The notes under the pieces: model-generated
Told to the model about the DNA's origin: nothing
The model's input: only the letters and a program-made list of their open reading frames with translations
Databases searched by the model: none
In this document: positions 26,001 to 31,911 of the stretch, one piece after another
Layout: every line of letters begins with the position of its first letter
Position numbering within the stretch: the stretch's first letter is position 1
Made by a program: the position numbers and the translations under genes
From: Nostoc sp. 106C
Lineage (GTDB): Bacteria; Cyanobacteriota; Cyanobacteriia; Cyanobacteriales; Nostocaceae
Direction of reading: 5' to 3'
Assembly (NCBI RefSeq): GCF_002154725.1
Contig: NZ_MTAW01000201.1
Span: 1 to 64,000 of the forward strand
DNA: 64,000 bases

Positions 26001-27650
26001 GGTGCTTATACAGGTTTAGCTCGTGCTTATCGCAGTTTAAATCAGCCACAGAAGGCTATTGAATATTACCAAAAAGCTGTTCGTGGAATAGAGCAAGTGC
26101 GGCAAAAAATTCAAGGTTTACCTCCACAGTTGCAAACATCATTCCTACAAGCTGGTCGCAAAGGAGAAACTAGGGCAGATATTTATCGCGAGTTGGGTGA
26201 TTTATTACTTGCTCAAGGTAAGATAGCCGAGGCACAGCAGGTATTAGATTTGCTGAAACTGCAAGAGGTGAAAGATTTTCTGCGTATTAGCCAAAGAACT
26301 AGGTCACTAGAACGACCAACTGACCCCAATACTAACGCCATCCTTGATAAAGCAGTAGCATTGGGTAAGGAATTAGACACACTCGAAAAAATTCAACCTA
26401 CTAAAAGAACAAGTAGCCAACAACAGCGAATTGTAGAATTGCGGAAATCTCAAACAGATATTCGCAAACAGTTTGGTGAATTTCTCAAAGACCCAGAAGT
26501 AGAGAAACTTGTGGCAGAGTTACAACAAAGTACTGGGGGAGAAAATATTAATTTAGAAACGCAAGTAAAAACTCTCCAAGATAATCTTCAGCGACTTAAG
26601 CAAGATGCAGTAATTCTCTATCCGTTGGTTCTTAAAGATCGTCTGGAATTGGTGTTAGCTACTCCCTACGGGCCTCCTATTCACCGCACAGTTGCGGTGA
26701 CTGAGGAACAACTGAATAGTACCATCGAAAAATATCGCCGTGATCTAAAAAGTCCAATTAGCAATGCTAAAGTTTCTGGCGGTCAACTCTATGAATGGCT
26801 AATTAAACCTATAGAAAAAGACTTGTCTGAAGCCAAAACCAAAACCATTATTTACGCTCCCGATGGTAAACTGCGTTATATTCCGTTAGCCGCTTTATAT
26901 GATGGTAAACAATGGTTAGTACAACGCTTCCGCATCAATAATATTACTGCTCTGAGCTTGACAAATTTCACCACTAAACCACAGCCACAATTGCAAATTT
27001 TAGCAGCGGCATTTGCTAATTCTCAACGTAATGTCGATATCAAAGTTGGCAACAAAGATTTCAAATTTCAAGGGCTACAATTTGCAGGTCGTGAGGTGGA
27101 AGGAATAGCAGCCACAATTCGGGATACTAAAAAAGTAGTTGATGAGCAATTCAACCCAGATATTGTTTACTCAATGAATGATTACAACGTTGTACATTTG
27201 GCAACTCATGCTGCTTTTGTTGCTGGCCAACCAGAAGATTCTTTCATTGTTTTTGGTAATGGCAAATATGCGACTCTAGGGGATGTCCAAAACTGGAATT
27301 TACCCCACGTAGACTTATTTGTATTGAGTGCTTGCGAAACTGGCTTGGGTGATAAATTAGGCGACGGTAAAGAGATTTTGGGCTTTGGTTACCAAATTCA
27401 AAGAACAGGAGCAAGAGCTGCGATCGCCAGTTTATGGTCTGTTGATGATGGCGGTACGCAAAGTTTAATGAATACTTTTTATAGCGCACTAAAAAAACCG
27501 AACACGACGAAGGCTGAAGCCCTGCAAGCAGCACAAATAGCATTAATTACTGGGAATTATGAGGCTTTAGGTAAACAGCAAGATGGAGGAGATCACCTCA
27601 GCCACCCCTACTATTGGGCACCGTTCATTCTCATTGGTAATGGATTATGA
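23031..27650 (+). CDS. Giant TPR-CHAT protein (caspase-like peptidase)
   Basis: This 1539-residue protein has an N-terminal hydrophobic segment (about 17-41, ending YSAVAQT) that may be a signal peptide. About two dozen TPR units of roughly 40 residues follow, from about 55 to 1065, built on the YQQALxIAxExKxxxxE pattern. A helical linker (1065-1210) precedes a CHAT domain (about 1215-1537). The catalytic dyad of clan CD peptidases is intact: His1393 in HLATHAAF and Cys1435 in LSACETGLGD. CHAT peptidases fused to TPRs are activated by partner recognition in some type III-E CRISPR and cell-death systems. Here no effector or CRISPR gene is adjacent. The substrate and whether it is exported are unknown. 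Confidence 0.92.
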   Translation: MNRPLQFGKNSTYRFSTITATLIILIVATVFGQVKIYSAVAQTPNTGTVTPAPNRKAEADKLVETGTKQLDENQYEAALQSFQQALAIYKQIKDRQGEGKALQGLGSAYVFSDKNQKGIEYSQQSLAVAQEIKDRTLEGKSLSILGVAYKSLKDYAKSLDYQQQALVIARDIKNRELEADSLRRFGHVYYAQENYQKAIDYYQQSLVVAQQINNGYLTASALSSLADSCNSLKDYQKAINYYQQTLEISRKIKRRDGELYALNTIGNIYYDSLHDYQKASDYYQQTLVIAKEIKNSEYQSISLQNLGQVYNYKLKDYQQAINYYQQALAPTRKIKNKDRESSILYGIGKAYQSLKNQPKALEYIQQNAKINLELKKLNCDSLDIYSLGAAYEDLEEYTKASDYYNQALVIERKTNKRDCELNILKSLTDTYNSLKDYQKVISTSQQALIIAREIKDRESEFKILAYGFGKAYNSLQEYAKAIEYYQQSLAIVRNLKKREQESDLLNDIGSIYHDSLKEYPKAIEYFQQALVIAQEIKNRPYQLTSIRGLGLANYKLQKSQKAIEYYQQALAIAQELKDWEKETKLLINLGEAFSDIKNEPQAITYYQQAIKVARESKDRDLEQRTLTQVGTSYLLQGNLPQSIEYYQQALVITRETKNRDDEGKILMLLGIDYNYMGNLPKGFELLQQALSITKGTEFESGVLVNIAVIYMAQGDYLKAIDLSQQSLAIARGENPSKNGQHIKDHDTEGLALIILGGAYSAGQNDDQKAIELLQQGLTIARESKNRFLESMALSYLSIAYVDLKEYPKAIDFAKQGLAIAQEIKNPIAELISLPSLGIIYGNLGDYPQAISFNQETLKIARKTQNHVMEGITLLSLGGIYDDQGNTQKAMEVAQQAAAAFEESKSPVFKAVALMSLSGGYERLQDYPKAIATSQEALTIVRKLKDRSLESNALGNLGYIYRKSGQFQQAISFYEEALKTDPTPNIPGSGAGAYTGLARAYRSLNQPQKAIEYYQKAVRGIEQVRQKIQGLPPQLQTSFLQAGRKGETRADIYRELGDLLLAQGKIAEAQQVLDLLKLQEVKDFLRISQRTRSLERPTDPNTNAILDKAVALGKELDTLEKIQPTKRTSSQQQRIVELRKSQTDIRKQFGEFLKDPEVEKLVAELQQSTGGENINLETQVKTLQDNLQRLKQDAVILYPLVLKDRLELVLATPYGPPIHRTVAVTEEQLNSTIEKYRRDLKSPISNAKVSGGQLYEWLIKPIEKDLSEAKTKTIIYAPDGKLRYIPLAALYDGKQWLVQRFRINNITALSLTNFTTKPQPQLQILAAAFANSQRNVDIKVGNKDFKFQGLQFAGREVEGIAATIRDTKKVVDEQFNPDIVYSMNDYNVVHLATHAAFVAGQPEDSFIVFGNGKYATLGDVQNWNLPHVDLFVLSACETGLGDKLGDGKEILGFGYQIQRTGARAAIASLWSVDDGGTQSLMNTFYSALKKPNTTKAEALQAAQIALITGNYEALGKQQDGGDHLSHPYYWAPFILIGNGL

Positions 27651-27724
27651 GAGCAATTTTTGACTTTGGATTAAAAGTGTAGTGTTGTGGCAGGCAATGC
27701 CCACCCAACAGAATTGTTAATTTT

Positions 27725-28399
27725 TCAAGAATGATTGAGGATTGGCGATCGCCTTTGTGCTGCTAGTGCGATCGCCTGGGGCAAAATTTGATGTTCCTGA
27801 AGTTGAATCCGCGCATGGAGGGTTTGGGCTGTGTCATCTGGAAGGACTGGTACTGCCGCTTGCATTAATATTGGGCCGCTATCTACTTCTAAGCAAACTA
27901 GATGCACCGTACAGCCAGCAATTTTTACACCAGAGGCTAAGGCTTGTTCTACTGCATGGATACCTTTAAAACTAGGCAACAAGCTGGGATGGACATTAAT
28001 AATTCTGTCAGCAAAGGCATCAATTAATACTGGCGTTAATAGCCGCATCCAGCCTGCCAAAATCACCCATTCCACATCGTACTGTCGTAAAGTTTGTACA
28101 AGTTGCTCATCAAACTTTTCCCGGCTTTTGTAATCGCGGTGATTCAGCAATACCGCTTCTACACCCCTGTTTGCAGCCCGAACAGCAGCCTTAACCCCAG
28201 GGTTGTTATAAATTAAAACTTGAATTTGAGCATTTAGTTCCCTTTGTTCAATAGCTTGGGCAACAGCCTCAAAATTACTGCCATTTCCAGAAGCGAGAAT
28301 CCCTAATTTTAAGGGAGTGGTAGATGCCAATTGGTTACTAGAAATCTTGGGAGAAATCAAACTACTAGTAGCAGTAACCGTAATAGGATTATTACTCAT
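27725..28399 (-). CDS. purN: Phosphoribosylglycinamide formyltransferase
   Basis: This enzyme transfers formyl from 10-formyl-THF to GAR, the third step of purine synthesis. The 224-residue protein has LGILASGNGSNFEA, which binds phosphate, AGWMRLLTP, and the catalytic Asn/His in INVHPSLLPSFKG. The folate-side Asp is in VDSGPILMQAAVPV. About 28 residues precede the usual PurN start (LKLGIL), an extension rich in Ser and Thr of unknown role. Its ATG overlaps the stop of the upstream proline-rich protein gene (28396-28399), so the two are cotranscribed. Confidence 0.95.
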   Translation of the reverse strand: MSNNPITVTATSSLISPKISSNQLASTTPLKLGILASGNGSNFEAVAQAIEQRELNAQIQVLIYNNPGVKAAVRAANRGVEAVLLNHRDYKSREKFDEQLVQTLRQYDVEWVILAGWMRLLTPVLIDAFADRIINVHPSLLPSFKGIHAVEQALASGVKIAGCTVHLVCLEVDSGPILMQAAVPVLPDDTAQTLHARIQLQEHQILPQAIALAAQRRSPILNHS

Positions 28400-29019
28400 A
28401 AGCGAAGGTCGATAATTTTGACATTCTCCGGTAATTTCGTGTTCTCGGAAACTTTTGTGAGTAGGGCTGCTGTGGGAGAGAAAGCTGTAGGTCTGGGTTG
28501 TCCTGGGTCGGTGTTATCTAATTGCAGTCGCAGCTGACCATCAGGAGTAAATTCAAAAATTGTTAGTGCTTGTTTTTGCTCAGCGGAAACTGTGATATCC
28601 AAATGCATTGGTTGTGGTGTTGGGTTAATGCTGTACTTAAATTCCACAGCCATCGGCTTTTGCGGATTGGGCGAGAGAATATATAATTTACCATCCGGCG
28701 AGAAAATAAAAGTGAGTGCAACATTCGATGAAGGGTCTTTACTTTGCCATTGCCCTAATAATTTCTGGGAAATTGGGTTTGTCGGCTGATTTGTTGGCGA
28801 TGGCGTTGTGATTGGTGCTTTTGTTGGCTGATTTGTGGACGATGGCGTTGGGATTGGTGCTTTTGTCGGCTGATTTGTTGGCGGTGTTGGGATTGGTGCT
28901 TTTGTTGGTTGAGCCAGCACAGCTGTATCGAGTGTCATCGATAATGCTATAAGTACGCTAGAGGTCAGCATGGTGCTGGCGATGAAAAATTTGCCAAAGA
29001 AGGGGAAAATTTTAGGCAT
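28396..29019 (-). CDS. Exported protein with Pro/Thr-rich tandem repeats
   Basis: Start at ATG 29019 (MPKIFPFFGKFFIASTMLTSSVLIAL) gives a signal-peptide-like N-terminus with possible cleavage after AVLA; the frame is open to 29073. Then come about four imperfect repeats of TNQPTKAPIPTPSP (roughly residues 48-90). A C-terminal domain of about 110 residues starts LLGQWQSKDPSSNVALTFIFSPDGKLYIL and looks like a beta-rich lipocalin-type fold. It is the first gene of a two-gene unit with purN and overlaps it by four bases. Function unknown. Confidence 0.7.
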   Translation of the reverse strand: MPKIFPFFGKFFIASTMLTSSVLIALSMTLDTAVLAQPTKAPIPTPPTNQPTKAPIPTPSSTNQPTKAPITTPSPTNQPTNPISQKLLGQWQSKDPSSNVALTFIFSPDGKLYILSPNPQKPMAVEFKYSINPTPQPMHLDITVSAEQKQALTIFEFTPDGQLRLQLDNTDPGQPRPTAFSPTAALLTKVSENTKLPENVKIIDLRL

Positions 29020-29085
29020 TTGTTTGAGCCAATAGAATGAAAGGATCTTAGCAGTACCTCTGCGTAGAATCACACTCTACCGCAT

Positions 29086-29991
29086 TTGATAGCCAAAATA
29101 GCTATGAAACCATCCCGTTCTTCTGACATGCAACTGCTGGATAATGATACAGTTGCCGCCTGGATTTTTCTGACACCAGCATTGATTTTACTGGGTCTGT
29201 TTATCATTTGGCCGATCGCCTATTTGTTTTATCTGAGTTTTACCGCTGGTAGTTTTACTTCAAAAGGCACTTACCTAGTAGGCTTAAAAAATTACTGGCG
29301 GTTGTTATTCAATTCCGATTTTTGGCAAGTTTTAGGTAACACCGTTTATTTTACCGTTGCCACTGTCATTCCCAGTTTAGTTATTCCCTTAGGGTTGGCA
29401 GTACTATTAAACCGTTCTGTACCTGGACAAGGCACAATGCGAAGTGCCTACTTTCTGCCTTCAATTATTTCTCTTGTCGCCGCAGGGTTAGGATTTCGCT
29501 GGTTATTTCAAACCGCTGGCCCGGTAAACGCATTTTTAAATATATTTGGCATCCCATCAATTCCTTGGTTAGGAGACACATTTTGGGCTATGCCAGTACT
29601 AATTTTAGTAAGTATTTGGAAACAACTCGGTTTTAATATGGTGGTGTTCTTAGCAGGATTGCAAGCAATTCCCCCCAGTCGTTACGAAGCTGCGGAACTG
29701 GATGGTGCAAATGGTTGGCAACAATTTTGGCATATCACCCTCCCTGGATTGCAACCGACTTTAATATTTGCGATTGTCACCACTGCGATTTTTACCTTGC
29801 GGAGTTTTGAGCAAGTTTATGTAATTACAGGTGGTGGGCCGTTAAATTCCACAAATTTGCTGGTTTATTACATTTACCAAGAAGCCTTTGGTCAATTTGA
29901 TTTTGGTTATGCAGCCGCAGCCGCGACAGTATTACTAGCAGTAACCCTAGTGTTTGTGTATTTGCAATTACGAACTTGGGGTGAGGAATGA
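29086..29991 (+). CDS. Sugar ABC transporter permease (MalF/UgpA type)
   Basis: The 301-residue inner-membrane protein has six hydrophobic helices and the EAA loop YEAAELDGANGWQQFWHITLPGL, which contacts the ATPase. The opening LTPALILLGLFIIWPIAYLFYLSF is typical of carbohydrate uptake (CUT1) permeases. No second permease or ATPase follows; instead a tandem repeat array starts 39 bp after the stop. A CUT1-type binding protein gene lies 14 kb away (43918-45252) and might be its partner, which is inference. The start may be ATG 29086 or 29104. Confidence 0.9.
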   Translation: MIAKIAMKPSRSSDMQLLDNDTVAAWIFLTPALILLGLFIIWPIAYLFYLSFTAGSFTSKGTYLVGLKNYWRLLFNSDFWQVLGNTVYFTVATVIPSLVIPLGLAVLLNRSVPGQGTMRSAYFLPSIISLVAAGLGFRWLFQTAGPVNAFLNIFGIPSIPWLGDTFWAMPVLILVSIWKQLGFNMVVFLAGLQAIPPSRYEAAELDGANGWQQFWHITLPGLQPTLIFAIVTTAIFTLRSFEQVYVITGGGPLNSTNLLVYYIYQEAFGQFDFGYAAAAATVLLAVTLVFVYLQLRTWGEE

Positions 29992-30030
29992 TGATGGCAG
30001 ATGGCAGGAGGCAGAAGGTTAAACTGAACG

Positions 30031-30261
30031 GAGTCTTTGATACTCGGCGATGAGTCTTTGATACTCGCGGACGAATCTTTAATACTCGCGGACGAGTCTT
30101 TAATACTCGTGAATGAGTCTTTGATACTCGTGAATGAGTCTTTGATACTCGGCGATGAGTCTTTGATACTCGGCGACGAGTCTTTGATACTCGTGAATGA
30201 GTCTTTGATACTCGCTAACGAGTCTTTGATACTCGCCGATGAGTCTTTAATACTCGTGAAT
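30031..30261. repeat. Tandem array of eleven 21-bp units
   Basis: Eleven units of exactly 21 bp follow one another. Each has a 15-bp core GAGTCTTTGATACTC, with an occasional G to A change, then a 6-bp variable part of the form G-N-N-N-A-C/T (GGCGAT, GCGGAC, GTGAAT, GGCGAC, GCTAAC, GCCGAT). The core ends GAGT and ACTC are complementary, as are ACTC and the next GAGT, so hairpins can form in two registers. The 21-bp period keeps both strands free of stops. It lies behind the ABC permease gene. Confidence 0.93.
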
Positions 30262-30290
30262 GAGAAAATAGACACAGCAAAGTATACATG

Positions 30291-30353
30291 GTAGGGGCAC
30301 GGCATCCAAAATTTTTCTACAAGCTGATAATATTAATGATGCCGTGCCCCTAC
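30291..30353. repeat. Palindromic repeat with GTAGGGGCACGGCATC arms
   Basis: A perfect 16-bp inverted repeat (30291-30306 with 30338-30353) encloses an AT-rich 31-bp loop. The same family appears with one mismatch at 61873-61930, and a related GGGCACAGGGCATA hairpin is at 2772-2812. No ORF is present. Confidence 0.75.
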
Positions 30354-30450
30354 TACGATAATTTTCCTTAACTGAACCGTATTGAAACCAGACTCATAGC
30401 ATTTCAGTTTAATAATGATACAAATACACGGCTAAGGGTTTAGCAATGCT

Positions 30451-30690
30451 CATACGTGTCAACTTAACGTGAAACCCTTGTTAAAACGTGATTTTGTATT
30501 CACTCACCTACCATTACAATCCTCGTCACCCCACCCCAGTTTTGTCTAAAGCCAAAACTTCCCCTCCCCGCAGGCGGAGAGAAGTTGCGTGCGGGGGTTC
30601 CCCCCCGTTGAGCAAACTTCGGGGGAGGGGATTAAGGGGAGGGGTAAAACGTATGTGGGATAAGCGTTTGAGCTTAAGTTGACACCAATG
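30451..30690 (+). repeat. 240-bp MITE-like element, copy 1
   Basis: The ends CATACGTGTCAACTTAA and TTAAGTTGACACCAATG are 17-bp imperfect terminal inverted repeats (three mismatches). The element is flanked by a perfect 9-bp direct repeat AGCAATGCT (30442-30450, 30691-30699), as expected for a target duplication. The interior is C/G-rich with CCCCTCCCCG-type blocks and no convincing gene. A nearly identical copy in inverted orientation is at 35156-35394. The region 30354-30441 has no feature. Confidence 0.85.
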
Positions 30691-30753
30691 AGCAATGCTA
30701 AACCCCTACGAAAAATCTATATTTACAGCAGTTTACATATTCATGGAATACGC

Positions 30754-30781
30754 GTAGAGACGTTACATATAACGTCTCTAC
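30754..30781. repeat. GTAGAGACGTTA hairpin
   Basis: GTAGAGACGTTA (30754-30765) and TAACGTCTCTAC (30770-30781) form a perfect 12-bp stem with loop CATA. The word is typical of short dispersed palindromes in Nostoc-type genomes. It lies 43 bp after the stop of the minus-strand gene at 30824 and may act as its terminator, although no T-run follows. Confidence 0.65.
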
Positions 30782-30823
30782 ATTGATTGTTGGAGATGTC
30801 CAATCAACAAATCAACATCTAGC

Positions 30824-31300
30824 CTAAGAACCAGAAGCAACCTTAACAGGTTTATTTTTCATTGCTTTAAAGCGTTCACCCAACTGTTCAGCAATAGTTT
30901 TCAAACCTGGAGTCTTTTTAGCCGCAGTCTTCACATAATCATAAACCGTCAAACTGCTGCTCATCGCTTCGCTACCGACCGCCAATAAAGTATCATCAAC
31001 TTGTTCTGTGACTTGGCGCAGTCCGGTTAACAATTCCGTCAGTGTTGCAGCTAATTGATAATCTCGCGTAAACTCCTCTACATCAAAACTGGCTGGGAGA
31101 ATATCGCGGTTAGTCTGAGCAGCAGTCAGACTATTATTGACAAAAGCCAAGCTTTTATCGCCCATTTTAAATAACTTACGTCGTTCTTCCACACTTAGAG
31201 TAACCAGAAACGGCAGCTTTTTTTGAATTGTTTGCAACGCTGCTTTGATTTCTTGGATATCTTCTGGCGTAAGGGAGGCGGTAATATTTTGATATGGCAT
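30824..31300 (-). CDS. Hypothetical protein, 158 aa, helical
   Basis: The protein is predicted from composition to be mostly helical: LTPEDIQEIKAALQTIQKKLPFLVTLSVEERRKLFKMGDKSLAFV, then a region with RDYQLAATLTELLTGLRQVTEQVDDTL. It ends in a basic tail (RFKAMKNKPVKVASGS). There is no signal peptide or membrane span. I do not recognise the family; the LSVEERRKLFKMGDKS block recurs in bacterial proteins of unknown role. It lies inside the segment bracketed by the two inverted MITEs, 154 bp beyond hicB on the same strand. Confidence 0.65.
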   Translation of the reverse strand: MPYQNITASLTPEDIQEIKAALQTIQKKLPFLVTLSVEERRKLFKMGDKSLAFVNNSLTAAQTNRDILPASFDVEEFTRDYQLAATLTELLTGLRQVTEQVDDTLLAVGSEAMSSSLTVYDYVKTAAKKTPGLKTIAEQLGERFKAMKNKPVKVASGS

Positions 31301-31454
31301 GGGAGAATTACCCTGATGATTTAACTCTCTCTAGGATTCCCAGCGATAAATGCGATCGCACATCTTACAACCAATCAGTCACAATAAATCGCAAAATTCC
31401 TCAATCTTCCCTTCCTCTCTGCGCCTCCGCGCCTCTGCGTGAGGATAAAAATCT

Positions 31455-31679
31455 TTAAGCTACCTGCAATGGCTGTCCGAGAGTTTTTGGTTCCGGGAGA
31501 GGTTCACCAAGTTCCAAGGCTTTTTCAATTAACATCTCTAGTACCTCTTGGGCATTCTTCAGCGCTTCTTCGTAAGTATCTCCGTGAGTACAAGGCTGCA
31601 TGACATTGGTAAACTCAGGCAACAGCACAACATAACATTGGTCTTCATCTGACCATTGAATAATAATTGTATATTTCAT
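31455..31679 (-). CDS. hicB: HicB-family antitoxin
   Basis: The 74-residue protein has the partial RNase H-like fold of HicB: MKYTIIIQWSDEDQCYVVLLPEF, then THGDTYEEALKNAQEVLEMLIEKALELGEPLPEP. It lacks the C-terminal HTH or RHH DNA-binding domain of larger HicB proteins. HicB neutralises the HicA RNase. Its ATG overlaps the hicA stop by four bases. It comes last in the NACHT-hicA-hicB row. Confidence 0.88.
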   Translation of the reverse strand: MKYTIIIQWSDEDQCYVVLLPEFTNVMQPCTHGDTYEEALKNAQEVLEMLIEKALELGEPLPEPKTLGQPLQVA

Positions 31680-31870
31680 TCTTCTGTTTCCTCTGGTTCT
31701 ACTTCTATAGTCTTGAGTTGTTCCAGCGCTTCATTAACTTGTTTTTCTAGATAAGGCTTGGCATCACTACCATCTTTGCCAGCGATGATAATAGCTTGAG
31801 GTAATTGTGGATGTATCCATTTACTATGGCTACCTTTTGCTGGTTTATAGGCAAACCCTGCTTGCAGCAA
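31676..31870 (-). CDS. hicA: HicA-family toxin, start codon apparently lost
   Basis: The 64-residue frame has the HicA dsRBD-like core: LLQAGFAYKPAKGSHSKWIHPQLP with the catalytic His in GSHSKW. In-frame codons before the TTG at 31870 still read PKKIRELKSL, the normal HicA start, but no ATG, GTG or TTG precedes them. The codons there are TAT CCC AAG, and one inserted base (ATG CCC AAG, near 31900) would restore the usual MPKKIREL. So either the toxin starts at the internal TTG and lacks its first helix, or it is silenced. The would-be ATG lies about 10 bases after the NACHT stop. Confidence 0.75.
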   Translation of the reverse strand: MLQAGFAYKPAKGSHSKWIHPQLPQAIIIAGKDGSDAKPYLEKQVNEALEQLKTIEVEPEETEE

Positions 31871-31911
31871 TAAGCTTTTTAATTCTCTAATTTTCTTGGG
31901 ATAACCTCAGC

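Noticed and set aside
30031-30261. CRISPR array
   Set aside because: The variable parts between the 15-bp cores are only 6 bp and related to each other, so they cannot be spacers. No cas gene is nearby.
29907-30305. Repeat-encoded proteins on both strands (7-residue repeats such as DESLIL and SIKDS)
   Set aside because: The frames stay open only because the 21-bp period is a multiple of three. The plus frame needs a TTG start without a ribosome binding site, and the minus frame overlaps the permease gene end.
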